Source of the DNA: a virus
Reading direction: 5' to 3' (one strand)
Virus record (IMG/VR): IMGVR_UViG_3300030108_002876
Coordinates: 1 to 64,000 of that record
Length of the DNA: 64,000 nt
Shown: positions 45,679 through 53,349 of the stretch, in pieces
How positions within the stretch are numbered: position 1 is the stretch's first letter
Layout: each line of letters opens with the position of its first letter
Translations under genes and position numbers: made by a program
Notes under the pieces: model-generated
The model's database searches: none
What the model was told of the DNA's origin: nothing
What the model saw: the letters and a program-made list of their open reading frames with translations, nothing else

Positions 45679-45956
45679 TACTTAGATCTACCTTCAGCAA
45701 AACCCTTGAAGACACGCTCTTTCTTTTCTTCTGGAGACTTACCATCTAGTAAGTTTTGTTCTTCTTGGATTCTAGCTAATATCTCAAAAGCATCAAAGAT
45801 CGCAAGCTTCTTAGTAGCAGCAGCGTTTTTAAGTCTATCAGCAGATACATCATCTTCAGTGTTAGTGATGATTTTTTCTTCTGCTACTTTGATAAGCTCG
45901 TTAACAGCTATCTGCCCAGCTTGGATTATACTCTTCTTCGTTTCCTTGATATTCAT
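45678..45956 (-). CDS. Probable terminase small subunit
   Basis: I start at 45956 (MNIKETKKSII) rather than the ORF's first ATG at 46007, which would lie deep in the upstream gene. 92 residues, helical: IIQAGQIAVNELIKVAEEKI, DRLKNAAATKKLAIFDAFEIL, EEKKERVFKGFAEGRSK. Small, helical, immediately upstream of terL, so the DNA-recognition subunit is the likely role, though no HTH is obvious. Confidence 0.6.
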   Translation of the reverse strand: MNIKETKKSIIQAGQIAVNELIKVAEEKIITNTEDDVSADRLKNAAATKKLAIFDAFEILARIQEEQNLLDGKSPEEKKERVFKGFAEGRSK

Positions 45957-46491
45957 ATTTAATTGTAATAAATTGAGACGGTATACGATATAAACGTTTA
46001 CCGTCAATTACGAACTCACACTCTATGTTTGGCTTAAAACCTATAAGAGAGTTTAGCTCTGCTCTGCCATCAGTATGTTTTACAATACCAACTAAAGGTT
46101 TTTCAGTATCAACACTTAGCTTGCTATTGTCTTTAATAGGTTGTACAAAGCAATAACCTTTTGGGCATAGCCAATTGTTATCACGCTTGTACAAAAATAT
46201 TTGATCATCATTTACAAAGTATTTATTTTCTTCATAATATGACCTACTATTACGCTCTCGACCTTTTACATCATGCCAACGTCTAAATACGTTAAAGTGA
46301 ACTATAACTGTATCACCAACTTGTATTTCTGTATTGCCTAACTTTGGTATAGATATAACTTTAGCAAGCCTATTAACGTGATGATGATTAAACACATCAG
46401 TGTTAAGTATTAGTTCTTTATCACCTACTTTTGTAGTATTGTTGTATCTTTCACCTATAGGCTCTACAACAAAGTTGTAAAGCGCTTGCAT
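45901..46491 (-). CDS. Possible two-domain co-chaperonin-like (cpn10-fold) protein
   Basis: 196 residues made of two parts that each resemble a cpn10 barrel. First: YNFVVEPIGERY, RLAKVISIPKL, VQVGDTVIVHF-like (IQVGDTVIVHF), YFVNDDQIFLYK. Second: GYCFVQPIKD, PLVGIVKHTDG, YRIPSQFITIKYE. The opening 'xxFVVEPIxER...K(V/A)(I/V)xIP...VGDxVIxHF...D(Q/D)I' pattern is that of GroES and T4 gp31. If correct, the phage has two co-chaperonins (see 51507-51776). Motif-level evidence only. Confidence 0.45.
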   Translation of the reverse strand: MQALYNFVVEPIGERYNNTTKVGDKELILNTDVFNHHHVNRLAKVISIPKLGNTEIQVGDTVIVHFNVFRRWHDVKGRERNSRSYYEENKYFVNDDQIFLYKRDNNWLCPKGYCFVQPIKDNSKLSVDTEKPLVGIVKHTDGRAELNSLIGFKPNIECEFVIDGKRLYRIPSQFITIKYEYQGNEEEYNPSWADSC

Positions 46492-46712
46492 TAGTATTCT
46501 AGATTATATTCTACAGATATAGCCATATTCTTGTTGAAGTCTTTCCAAGGAATAACAGCTTTGTCTTTTCTAATATATATAGAATACTTTTCAGTTTCTT
46601 CTAAAATGTCACAAATGGTATGACCGCCATACACTTCCTGTCCAACAGAATAGTGCATAGCGTCGTTTTTATAGTCTTTACCAATCGTGATCTTACGAAT
46701 CAGATGGCTCAT
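46491..46712 (-). CDS. Small hypothetical protein
   Basis: 73 residues: MSHLIRKITIGKDYKND, YSVGQEVYGGHTICDIL, YSIYIRKDKAVIPWKDF. Beta-rich, with a 'VGQEVYGGHTI' turn like small barrel proteins. Overlaps both neighbours, so translation is coupled. No family recognised; may work with the cpn10-like gene that follows. Confidence 0.65.
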   Translation of the reverse strand: MSHLIRKITIGKDYKNDAMHYSVGQEVYGGHTICDILEETEKYSIYIRKDKAVIPWKDFNKNMAISVEYNLEY

Positions 46713-46971
46713 CTTTTTTGTAGTTAATTGTACCGTCTTGAATATTTATGTCATCACAACCGTACTGTTCATTAAATTGTAATTGCATTTCATTGAGTCT
46801 TTCGTTACCTTGAAATAAAGCGTGAAGAGCGCTGTGTTTCTGTACCTCCATTACTCCAATGTCAAACTGAAGTTTATTAATTGCAGAAACTACGTTTTGC
46901 AGTTGCTTTAATTCTTCTTCAGAAATCTTTTCTGGTTTTAGGTCAATGACCTTTTCTTTCTTTTTTCCCAT
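46693..46971 (-). CDS. Small coiled-coil protein
   Basis: 92 residues. Lys-rich start (GKKKEKVIDLKPEKISE), a heptad-type helix (EELKQLQNVVSAINKLQFDI, ALFQGNERLNEMQLQFNEQ), and an acidic end (YKKDEPSDS). Located upstream of the terminase block. Helical adaptor proteins are common here in marine phages; no function assigned. Confidence 0.65.
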   Translation of the reverse strand: MGKKKEKVIDLKPEKISEEELKQLQNVVSAINKLQFDIGVMEVQKHSALHALFQGNERLNEMQLQFNEQYGCDDINIQDGTINYKKDEPSDS

Positions 46972-46998
46972 AATTAAATTGTATTAAATTAAAATTGT

Positions 46999-47220
46999 TT
47001 ATTGTAAATACCAGTCACTACTGGTGTCTGATTGCATTGTTTGAACTTGAGATTCTGTGTAAGAATCGTAAGAACTTAAGCTAGCTGGTAAAGAATCATC
47101 AAACTTAAGCATAACTCTTTTAGGGTTTTTAGCTGTATCAACAAAATTGTTTAAAATAAAATCTACTTTGTCAGCGTGATTTTCAAGTTCGGTTTCAGTG
47201 AGTATTGTGTATATAGCCAT
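46999..47220 (-). CDS. Small hypothetical protein
   Basis: 73 residues: YTILTETELENHADKVDFIL, PKRVMLKFDDSLPASLSSYD and a Ser/Gln/Asp-rich tail with QTMQSDTSSDWYLQ. Begins 3 bases after the LamG gene, same operon. No recognisable domain. Confidence 0.6.
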   Translation of the reverse strand: MAIYTILTETELENHADKVDFILNNFVDTAKNPKRVMLKFDDSLPASLSSYDSYTESQVQTMQSDTSSDWYLQ

Positions 47221-47222
47221 TG

Positions 47223-47960
47223 TTAAGGTGTTGTTGTTGAGAAAGCAGCATCAGCTCTAAGAGTTCCATTACTATTACCTGCTTCATCATCAGTGCTGTT
47301 GTTCATCTTGTAGTAAAGATGTAAGTGGTCATGACCAGTTATATCTGTAGGAGCTCCGCCTCCGCCTATATCAGATATTTCACTATCTTCAAGGGCAGCA
47401 TCAAAAAACGCACACTCATCAATAAAACCATCAATAGGTGTAGTTGCAGTGCCAGCTCCATTTTGGAACCCTCCAAATCCTAGATTAATAGATGAAGTAT
47501 ACTGATTGTGATTAGATATACTTACCGCTAGAGTTAAAGTTCCAGCTATTTCGCTACCATTAACGTATATAGCATACGCTGTGTTACCTCCAGTCTCTGT
47601 TACTTTAGCTGCTACATGAGTCCAGTCAGTCGCTCCATCACTAAAAGTAACACCGTCTGCATTGTATAGTGCTATATCAGAATTTGCTTGATGTATAAAA
47701 CTAAGTTTTCCAGTAGGATTTACAGCAAAGCCAATAATATTACCTGAAGTGCTTGCTCCAGCTATGTATTGTACAACACTAGGTTGGCCGTCGTCTAACT
47801 TAATCCACGCTGAAATAGTGAAGCTATTTCTAATCTGAGTTTGCAGCGTTGTATTAGTATCAAAAAAATCTCCACTTCCGTCTAAAACAACAGAGTGAGA
47901 GTTTGCATATCCAGAGTCGAGTACATACGGTGACGCTAAACTAGCTCCTAAACCTAGCAT
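47223..47960 (-). CDS. LamG/concanavalin-like lectin-fold protein
   Basis: 245 residues. The central part has the LamG pattern: SHSVVLDGSGDFFDT, SFTISAWIKLDDG, IGFAVNPTGKLSFIH, DWTHVAAKVTETGGNTAYAI in part, YVNGSEIAG, PIDGFIDECAFFD, LHLYYKMN. Such domains bind glycans or peptides. It overlaps its upstream neighbour by one base. Probably a head- or tail-surface decoration that touches cell-surface sugars. No signal peptide typical of secretion; the start (MLGLGASLASPYVL) is weakly hydrophobic. Confidence 0.8.
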   Translation of the reverse strand: MLGLGASLASPYVLDSGYANSHSVVLDGSGDFFDTNTTLQTQIRNSFTISAWIKLDDGQPSVVQYIAGASTSGNIIGFAVNPTGKLSFIHQANSDIALYNADGVTFSDGATDWTHVAAKVTETGGNTAYAIYVNGSEIAGTLTLAVSISNHNQYTSSINLGFGGFQNGAGTATTPIDGFIDECAFFDAALEDSEISDIGGGGAPTDITGHDHLHLYYKMNNSTDDEAGNSNGTLRADAAFSTTTP

Positions 47961-48358
47961 TACTCTCCTATGTAGGCTACGATGTGACCAGAGTTAACAT
48001 CTATTTCTGTCCAACGACCGTAGATAGTAACTCCTTTAGGAAACGTTACTGAATCTACAACTTTACCGCCAGTACCTTCAGTAGCGGTTTCAGCTCCAGC
48101 GTCTAAATCGTGAGCTGGCTCTTCTGTAGAAATATATATATCTCCAGTTAAAGTACTTGGATCTGTAGCGCTAGCGCCTGGTACACGTACTCTTTCTGCT
48201 ACTAAACCACCGGAAGCATCAAATACTGTGTCAGCTAACATTGTTATAGCTACAAACACTTTACCACTTGGAGGATTAATTTCCTCACTAGAAGCAGTGG
48301 TGTAAACACTACCTAATTGTCCGAAGCCATATGAGACCTCTGTTGAATTAATTCCCAT
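47960..48358 (-). CDS. Beta-rich virion-associated protein
   Basis: 132 residues: STEVSYGFGQLGSVYT, GKVFVAITMLADTVFDA, KGVTIYGRWTEIDVNSGHIVAYIG. Gly/Thr/Val pattern fits a compact beta fold. The segment FPKGVTIYGRWTEI resembles capsid-decoration or virion proteins I recall from marine phages. Function not assigned. Confidence 0.65.
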   Translation of the reverse strand: MGINSTEVSYGFGQLGSVYTTASSEEINPPSGKVFVAITMLADTVFDASGGLVAERVRVPGASATDPSTLTGDIYISTEEPAHDLDAGAETATEGTGGKVVDSVTFPKGVTIYGRWTEIDVNSGHIVAYIGE

Positions 48359-48359
48359 T

Positions 48360-48791
48360 TTATTTTTTTACTTTTTCTATAGATCTACCAGCAAAGTACG
48401 CACCAAAAGCGGTAAGCATAAGTATCTGTAGTAAGTCTACATATGAATCTTTAACATTGAAAGGTAATGTATCTACGCTATCAAAAACCATTGTTAGCAT
48501 GAACATACCCATTAGACATATAAGCGTTAGTGGTCTTATAAGCTTAGCTAGCTTTACATCGCTACCCATATCAGCTTTCCATCTTTCGCTTACATTATTT
48601 TGAAAAGCAACCTCAGCATCTACAGCAGCCATGCCTGCCTCTGTGTCTACTTCAGGATCTTTATCAATAAGGTTTTTAACTATACCTAACGCTCCTTGAT
48701 CTGGTAGAAAGTCTCCTACTACATCAAGCACATTTGGCGCTTTGTTAGCTAGCCATTTACCTAGGCCTGTTTCTTTAATTTTTTTCGGCAT
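48360..48791 (-). CDS. Holin candidate (GTA_holin_3TM-like)
   Basis: 143 residues: an amphipathic start (LGKWLANKAPNVLDVVGDF), an acidic middle, the segment VSERWKADMGSDVKLAKLIRPLTLICLMG followed by two hydrophobic spans (LICLMGMFMLTMVFDSV and LLQILMLTAFGAYFAG), and a basic end. The RW-x-aDm-SD-x-x-x-x-k-x-IRPLTLi pattern is that of the three-TM holins of gene transfer agents and related phages. It would release the M15 lysin through the inner membrane. Overlaps the preceding gene by 17 bases. Confidence 0.7.
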   Translation of the reverse strand: MPKKIKETGLGKWLANKAPNVLDVVGDFLPDQGALGIVKNLIDKDPEVDTEAGMAAVDAEVAFQNNVSERWKADMGSDVKLAKLIRPLTLICLMGMFMLTMVFDSVDTLPFNVKDSYVDLLQILMLTAFGAYFAGRSIEKVKK

Positions 48792-49152
48792 CTATTGCTA
48801 CTTTTTCCCATGGAAAAGACTTGTCGCCTTCTTCTTTCCACTTACCATTATACTTAATCATACCGCTTTTTCTAGCGTATGTCTTGCCTTCCCATCTTAC
48901 ATAGTCATCACCAAACGCGGCTCTACCGCTTTGTAAATCTTTTACGTGTTGAGCTTCGTGTTTTATAACTCTGTCGTACTGAGGCGTACCTTTTTTAATA
49001 TCGTCGTCTACGACAACTTTATTAGGATAAGCTTCACCCATAACTCCAGGCCCAAGCTCTTTGTGTTCTACTTTAAACTGTAAAGACTTTTTTAGCTTAC
49101 CGCCTGACGCTATGCCTGGTAAAGGTTTATATTTGCCAAGCTTAAAAGCCAT
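48775..49152 (-). CDS. FK-tagged small protein with HExxH zinc motif
   Basis: 125 residues beginning MAFKLGKYKPLPG, a variant of the FKMK tag. It contains HEAQH (H65-E66...H69), a zincin-type metal site, within QYDRVIKHEAQHVKDLQ, then WEGKTYARKSGM and KWKEEGDKSFPWEK. Small phage HExxH proteins are usually minimal metallopeptidase-like domains. With the tag it may be a virion-borne protease. Starts one base into the upstream stop. Confidence 0.7.
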   Translation of the reverse strand: MAFKLGKYKPLPGIASGGKLKKSLQFKVEHKELGPGVMGEAYPNKVVVDDDIKKGTPQYDRVIKHEAQHVKDLQSGRAAFGDDYVRWEGKTYARKSGMIKYNGKWKEEGDKSFPWEKVAIDAEKN

Positions 49153-49604
49153 TATTTAACGTCGTATGTTTTACCGTCTACTTCAAAAGTTTTAGCTCCT
49201 TTTTCTCTAGCGTCGTTTAATGCTCCAATAAAAGCATTAGCTTGCATAGGTGACATTTTTTTCATAGCTGAAGTCATTTTCATAGCAGCGTCTTGAGTAA
49301 GCTTCATGTGAGACATATCCATAGCTGAGTCTTCTTTAAGCTTCATATGAGACATGTCCATAGCTGAATCTTTTTTAAGCTTCATATGAGACATATTCAT
49401 AGCACCATGAGCATGATCCATTGGTGACTTATCCATTGGTGACTTCATCTTCTTAGGTGAGTGACCCATATCCATAGGTGATTTATCCATAGGTGATTTA
49501 TCCATAGGAGATTTGTCCATAGGTGATTTAAGTCTCATGCTAGATATACCTCTATCATTTTGTACCTTGTCGTACATCGCTGTACCTTTCATTTTAAACG
49601 GCAT
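49152..49604 (-). CDS. FKMKG-tagged Met/His-rich tandem-repeat protein
   Basis: 150 residues. Tag MPFKMKGTAMYD, then repeated KSPMD units (four consecutive plus two after a spacer, 15-base DNA units), then three copies of a 13-residue unit MSHMKL(K/T)xD(S/A)AMD/K, then a folded-looking end (NAFIGALNDAREKGAKTFE). About a quarter of the residues are Met or His; MxxM and HMK spacing recalls copper-binding repeats. The SPM motif equals that after the tag in other members. Function unknown; metal binding is inference. Confidence 0.75.
   Translation of the reverse strand: MPFKMKGTAMYDKVQNDRGISSMRLKSPMDKSPMDKSPMDKSPMDMGHSPKKMKSPMDKSPMDHAHGAMNMSHMKLKKDSAMDMSHMKLKEDSAMDMSHMKLTQDAAMKMTSAMKKMSPMQANAFIGALNDAREKGAKTFEVDGKTYDVK
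49285..49530 (-). repeat. Tandem repeats inside the Met-rich gene
   Basis: Two blocks on the minus strand: 15-base units encoding KSPMD at about 49415-49530 (interrupted by an MGHSPKKM segment), and about 39-base units encoding MSHMKLKxDSAMD at about 49285-49400, three copies. Units differ by a few silent or single changes, so the blocks likely expand and contract by slippage. Confidence 0.8.
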
Positions 49605-49605
49605 G

Positions 49606-50046
49606 TTATCTTTCTTTATCTCGTATCATATCGTCTATTGCTTTGTTGTAGACTTTATCTGTATACGATTTGTTGTTATAAAAAATGCTACGTTCAGAAG
49701 TTGGTAGATCTTCTTCGCCAAGCAATATGCGATATATTCGTGTCACTAGCTGTGAGCATTTAAACGACGTTTTAAATACAGAGTACTTAATACTTGTTCT
49801 GTTTCTATGTCGCCAAACTTCTATCCAGCCAGCTGATCGTAGTTTCTCCCACCTTTTCTTATCCCAAGAATATGTGTAAGCACCCTCGATAAATTCGTTT
49901 CGGGTAAATCTACCCTTATGATCTAAATATATAAGTAATTCTAGATCAGCGTCAGTTAATCCATAAGTCTTACAGGCCCACTTACGCGTGAGCCTGTAGT
50001 ACTTAAGGATATTCATATCACGCAAATCATGCGCTGATAATCTCAT
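49606..50046 (-). CDS. Winged-helix (MarR-like) DNA-binding protein
   Basis: 146 residues. SAHDLRDMNILKYYRLTRKW, then LTDADLELLIYLDHKGRFTRNEF and WDKKRWEKLRSAGWIEVWRHR form a winged-helix HTH (helices, recognition helix, beta wing). The end is basic (YTDKVYNKAIDDMIRDKER). It is the only regulator-like gene inside the minus arm, in the structural operon, so it could control late transcription or bind the packaged genome. Confidence 0.65.
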   Translation of the reverse strand: MRLSAHDLRDMNILKYYRLTRKWACKTYGLTDADLELLIYLDHKGRFTRNEFIEGAYTYSWDKKRWEKLRSAGWIEVWRHRNRTSIKYSVFKTSFKCSQLVTRIYRILLGEEDLPTSERSIFYNNKSYTDKVYNKAIDDMIRDKER

Positions 50047-50047
50047 A

Positions 50048-50485
50048 TTATATTGCTCCGTCTACACTATTTTCAATGTGCTGCACAGACAATATGTCTT
50101 TGTGTATGTAAACAGGTTGACGTGTTGTACCATCAGCATCAGTAGTAGAGTCATCTGCTATGATTGTAATGCCATCATGATGAGGTCCTCTATTAACTGC
50201 TTGAACTAAAGCTTGCATCACTTCTTTTCCTTTACCAGCAGTGATGTTTAAAATAACGTACCCGTTACTACCGTCTACTCCATCTTCAGCACCATCATTT
50301 TGGTGAACGTTTCCTTTATTCATACCTTCAAAGTATATAATCATACGTTGATTTGAAGAATGCATCAGAAACCCACAAAGACTTGACACTGGGATTAGTA
50401 TAGAATCTCCAGTTCCATCGTCATCATCTTCATCAGCTTGGTTTCTAAAGTACCAGAATCTGTCTGTATATTTTGATTTTGTCAT
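50048..50485 (-). CDS. Structural-type protein, paralogue of the next gene's N-terminal half
   Basis: 145 residues. FWYFRNQADEDDDDGTGDSIL, VSSLCGFLMHSSNQRMIIYFEG, NITAGKGKEVMQALVQAVN and DGITIIADDSTTDADG align with the first half of the 298-residue protein at 50514-51410 (NWLYFRTVADADNDDGDTTT, AGKTQEVMTAIAQAVN, DGFVVIADDVTTDVN). So one is a duplicated domain of the other. Acidic Asp-rich turn may bind calcium. Function unknown; likely virion protein. Confidence 0.7.
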   Translation of the reverse strand: MTKSKYTDRFWYFRNQADEDDDDGTGDSILIPVSSLCGFLMHSSNQRMIIYFEGMNKGNVHQNDGAEDGVDGSNGYVILNITAGKGKEVMQALVQAVNRGPHHDGITIIADDSTTDADGTTRQPVYIHKDILSVQHIENSVDGAI

Positions 50486-50513
50486 AGTTTCTATTTTTTT
50501 TATTTATTATCAA

Positions 50514-51410
50514 TTATACTTTAATAGCTGGCTTTCCAAACCACTTAAGATATACACCAACTTGTGGAGTACCTGTCATAGAGCTCATGTCTTCTTTAGC
50601 TGTTATATGAAAGAACGTATCACCTGTTTGTCTACTTACTTTAGCAGCAGATCCTGAGTGAACTATAAGAGGATCGTTTGCATCCGAGCTAATATCAAGG
50701 TCTACATCAGGAATAGATGTATTGCCTGAAGCATCTGCGCCAACGAACTCAGTACCACCAGAAGCAGCATCATCTGCTATAGCAGCGTTATGATACTCTA
50801 AAGCTACTGAACCTACGTTATTAGTTGCTCCAGAAATAGAAATCAAAGCCGCTTCTAATAGAATAGCATTATTGAGTTTAATAGAAAGCGAAGCAGCAAC
50901 GTCATCGTCGTCTGCTGTCATAGGTGTAACAACCTCAAAGTACTCGTGGATACCACGGTGTTGCGATGAATAAGTAGCAAGCGTATTTCCACAAGAATTA
51001 ATAAACGGAGATATATATTCTGCTTCAACAGTATTATTGTTAACGTCTGTAGTCACGTCATCTGCAATTACAACAAACCCGTCTTTATTAACGTAACTGT
51101 TTACTGCTTGAGCGATAGCCGTCATAACCTCTTGAGTTTTTCCTGCTACTATATCTAACTTAGCTCCATCATGCCCTGTGTTACTATGATGGTATCCTAC
51201 TTTATGTGTATTAGGATCTTCTGGATATCTTATAGGGCTAAAATGAACCATTACATTTGTATCGCTGTTTGGTTCCAAGTGCAATAATTTCGATGCTGGC
51301 ACACACATACTAGTAGGGTTCTGATCAAGCGTCGTAGTATCCCCATCATCGTTGTCTGCGTCTGCGACAGTACGAAAGTAAAGCCAATTTTCAACTTTAT
51401 TAACTGACAT
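50514..51410 (-). CDS. Structural-type protein with duplicated domain
   Basis: 298 residues. The N-terminal half is paralogous to the 145-residue neighbour (WLYFRTVADADNDDG, QEVMTAIAQAVN, DGFVVIADDVTTD). The C-terminal half is a separate Ala/Ser/Thr beta domain (ASLSIKLNNAILLEAALIS, GDTFFHITAKEDMSSM, QVGVYLKWFGKPAIKV). Acidic DDDD and NDDG turns recur. Probably capsid-decoration or head-surface, expressed from the promoter region after groES. No family recognised. Confidence 0.65.
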   Translation of the reverse strand: MSVNKVENWLYFRTVADADNDDGDTTTLDQNPTSMCVPASKLLHLEPNSDTNVMVHFSPIRYPEDPNTHKVGYHHSNTGHDGAKLDIVAGKTQEVMTAIAQAVNSYVNKDGFVVIADDVTTDVNNNTVEAEYISPFINSCGNTLATYSSQHRGIHEYFEVVTPMTADDDDVAASLSIKLNNAILLEAALISISGATNNVGSVALEYHNAAIADDAASGGTEFVGADASGNTSIPDVDLDISSDANDPLIVHSGSAAKVSRQTGDTFFHITAKEDMSSMTGTPQVGVYLKWFGKPAIKV

Positions 51411-51483
51411 TTTTTAAATTTTTAATTAGTTATTGTTTATTTACCGTGTAAGGTTTATGATGTAAAGTTTAGGTCTAATATAT

Positions 51484-51518
51484 ATATCACACGTTTAGCG
51501 AAGTAGTTACTCCACTAA
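51484..51518 (-). promoter_or_regulatory. Hairpin across the groES stop plus promoter-like run
   Basis: On the minus strand the inverted repeat TTAGTGGAGTA-AC-TACTTCGCTAA (51495-51518) covers the groES stop codon. It is followed at once by ACGTGTGATATATATATT. The 95-base gap to the next gene (51411-51506) has no ORF and is AT-rich. Likely a transcript boundary: partial end after groES and new start for the next genes. Confidence 0.45.
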
Positions 51519-51776
51519 CACTACATCTCTTGCTCGGATTACATGGTACATTGTGTCTGCCCAGGTTATACCATGCCCAGCATGTTTGTCGTAATATATA
51601 ATATCGTTATCTTTTAGGCCTTCAACTAGATTACCTGTAGAGATAATCGTAGCTTTAATATACCTATTGCTTTCGTCTAGTTCTTCAGTAAGAAGTAAGC
51701 CACCAACTTTCTTAGGACCCACTTTCTCTACGTCTACTACTATGTAATCATTGATTGCTTTCATCTGCTCTAGCAT
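51507..51776 (-). CDS. groS: Co-chaperonin GroES
   Basis: 89 residues (or 85 from a second Met). Cpn10 pattern: MKAINDYIVVDVEKV, mobile-loop region VGPKKVGGLLLTEELDES with GGLLLT in the place of the GroEL-binding IVL, then IKATIISTGN, LKDNDIIYYDKHAG, IRARDVVLVE. Caps the GroEL ring. It starts 29 bases inside the end of groEL and lies downstream of it, opposite to the cellular groES-groEL order. Confidence 0.85.
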   Translation of the reverse strand: MLEQMKAINDYIVVDVEKVGPKKVGGLLLTEELDESNRYIKATIISTGNLVEGLKDNDIIYYDKHAGHGITWADTMYHVIRARDVVLVE

Positions 51777-53319
51777 TTGATATTACACAATCAGCTGATA
51801 TAATAGTTGACACTACTGATACAGCGTTCTTTAATGCAGACTTAGTAACAAGTACTGGATCTACAATACCTGCTTCAATCATATCTACACACTCACCAGT
51901 TATTACATCGATGCCACAGTACTCTTGATCGTCGCATACCACACCTGTAATACCTGCGTTATCTAGTATTGTATCGAAAGGAGCTTTAATAGCTTCTAGC
52001 AATACTTCCTCACCCGCGTTAGCGGGAGAAATTTTTTGAGCAGCCCACCATAGTGCTGAACCGCCGCCAGGTACTATGCCTTCTTTTAGTGCAGCTTTAG
52101 TTGCGTATATAGCATCTTCAACCCTGTCTTTCTTTTCTTTGAGTTCTACTTTAGAACCTGCACCCACTTTGATAATACCTACAGAGCCTGATAGCATAGC
52201 TAAACGTTCTTCAAGCTTCTTTTTAAAAAACCCGTTTTTTTCTTCAGCTACTTTCTTAGACACTTGCTCAATACGTTCGTTAATTTCCTCTGTCATTTCT
52301 TCAAGAGTTATTACTGTATTAGTATCGCTAGTTACCGCGTACTCAGCTTCACCAAGATGTTCTACACTTATGAGATCTAAGTCATCACCTAGCTCTTCAT
52401 TAATAACAGTAGCGCCTGTCATAATAGCTAAATCTTCTGTAGCATCTTGCTTAGTAGGTCCAAAGCCAGGCAAGTCAACGATGTTAACTTTAATATTACC
52501 TTTTACCTTGTTCATCATAAGCGCTGACTTGACGCCTTGCGCTACTGGAGCTATAATAAGTAAAGCCCTACCTTTTTTAATGACATGCTCTAATACGCTT
52601 TGTATCTTACGTACATTAGGTATCTCACTTGACACAATAAGTACATATGGATTATCTAGCTCTGCTAGATGTTTATCAGTGTTAGTGACGAAGTGCGGCG
52701 ACGTAAGCCCGCAGTCAAACTGCACTCCGTCAACTAACTCAACATGCGTTTCATCGGTGTCACCTTCCTCCATAAGTACGACACCATTCTTACCTACTTT
52801 TTGGTAAGCTTCTGCAATAATGCTTCCAAGGGCTTGATCATTATTACAACTAATCGCGCTAACAGCGCTAAGCATGCTCCCTTCAACTTCAATAGCCCTT
52901 CCTTCCAGATGTTGCACAACTTTGTCCAGGCCTGAGCTAATACCTGCTTTGATTTCTCTAATAGATTCATCAGCATATTTTTCTTTGTTTACTTCTTTTA
53001 AAAGTGCTTCAGCAAGGACAGTAGCTGTAGTAGTACCGTCACCTGCTTCTTTCACTGTATTGTTAGCTGCCTCCTTAATTAAGGTTGCACCTATGTTTTC
53101 GACCGGATCATATAAGACTACGCTTTGGGCAACGGTTACTCCGTCTTTTGTTATGACCGGCTTGCCGCGAGCATCTTCGTATATAACGCATTTACCCGAT
53201 GCGCCTAATGTACTCTTTACGGCTTGCGCTAGTTTAGTTACACCAGCAATTACTTTATCTTTAGCGATTTGACCAAAGTCTAAACGTTTGATCAACTCAC
53301 TAGGTAAGTTGTATTCCAT
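51748..53319 (-). CDS. groL: Chaperonin GroEL (60 kDa)
   Basis: 523 residues, complete group I chaperonin: KSTLGASGKCVIYED, KDGVTVAQSV, ATP-site AGDGTTTATVLAEAL, apical domain with LAELDNPYVLIVSSE and KGRALLIIAPVA, and EGIVPGGGSALWWA with the catalytic region. It is about 25 residues shorter than E. coli GroEL and lacks the Gly-Gly-Met tail, ending ISNARADESNQ. It probably folds capsid or the giant tail proteins. Sequence is clearly diverged at ordinarily constant places, so old phage acquisition rather than recent host transfer. Confidence 0.95.
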   Translation of the reverse strand: MEYNLPSELIKRLDFGQIAKDKVIAGVTKLAQAVKSTLGASGKCVIYEDARGKPVITKDGVTVAQSVVLYDPVENIGATLIKEAANNTVKEAGDGTTTATVLAEALLKEVNKEKYADESIREIKAGISSGLDKVVQHLEGRAIEVEGSMLSAVSAISCNNDQALGSIIAEAYQKVGKNGVVLMEEGDTDETHVELVDGVQFDCGLTSPHFVTNTDKHLAELDNPYVLIVSSEIPNVRKIQSVLEHVIKKGRALLIIAPVAQGVKSALMMNKVKGNIKVNIVDLPGFGPTKQDATEDLAIMTGATVINEELGDDLDLISVEHLGEAEYAVTSDTNTVITLEEMTEEINERIEQVSKKVAEEKNGFFKKKLEERLAMLSGSVGIIKVGAGSKVELKEKKDRVEDAIYATKAALKEGIVPGGGSALWWAAQKISPANAGEEVLLEAIKAPFDTILDNAGITGVVCDDQEYCGIDVITGECVDMIEAGIVDPVLVTKSALKNAVSVVSTIISADCVISNARADESNQ

Positions 53320-53349
53320 GAATTATATTAAATTAAATTGTATTGGTTT

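Noticed and set aside
49285-49530. CRISPR-like or noncoding minisatellite
   Set aside because: The repeats keep a reading frame and encode KSPMD and MSHMKL units of one protein.
52076-52807. 243-residue plus-strand ORF
   Set aside because: Antisense to groEL; a low-complexity Ser/Leu-rich shadow frame with no start context or family.
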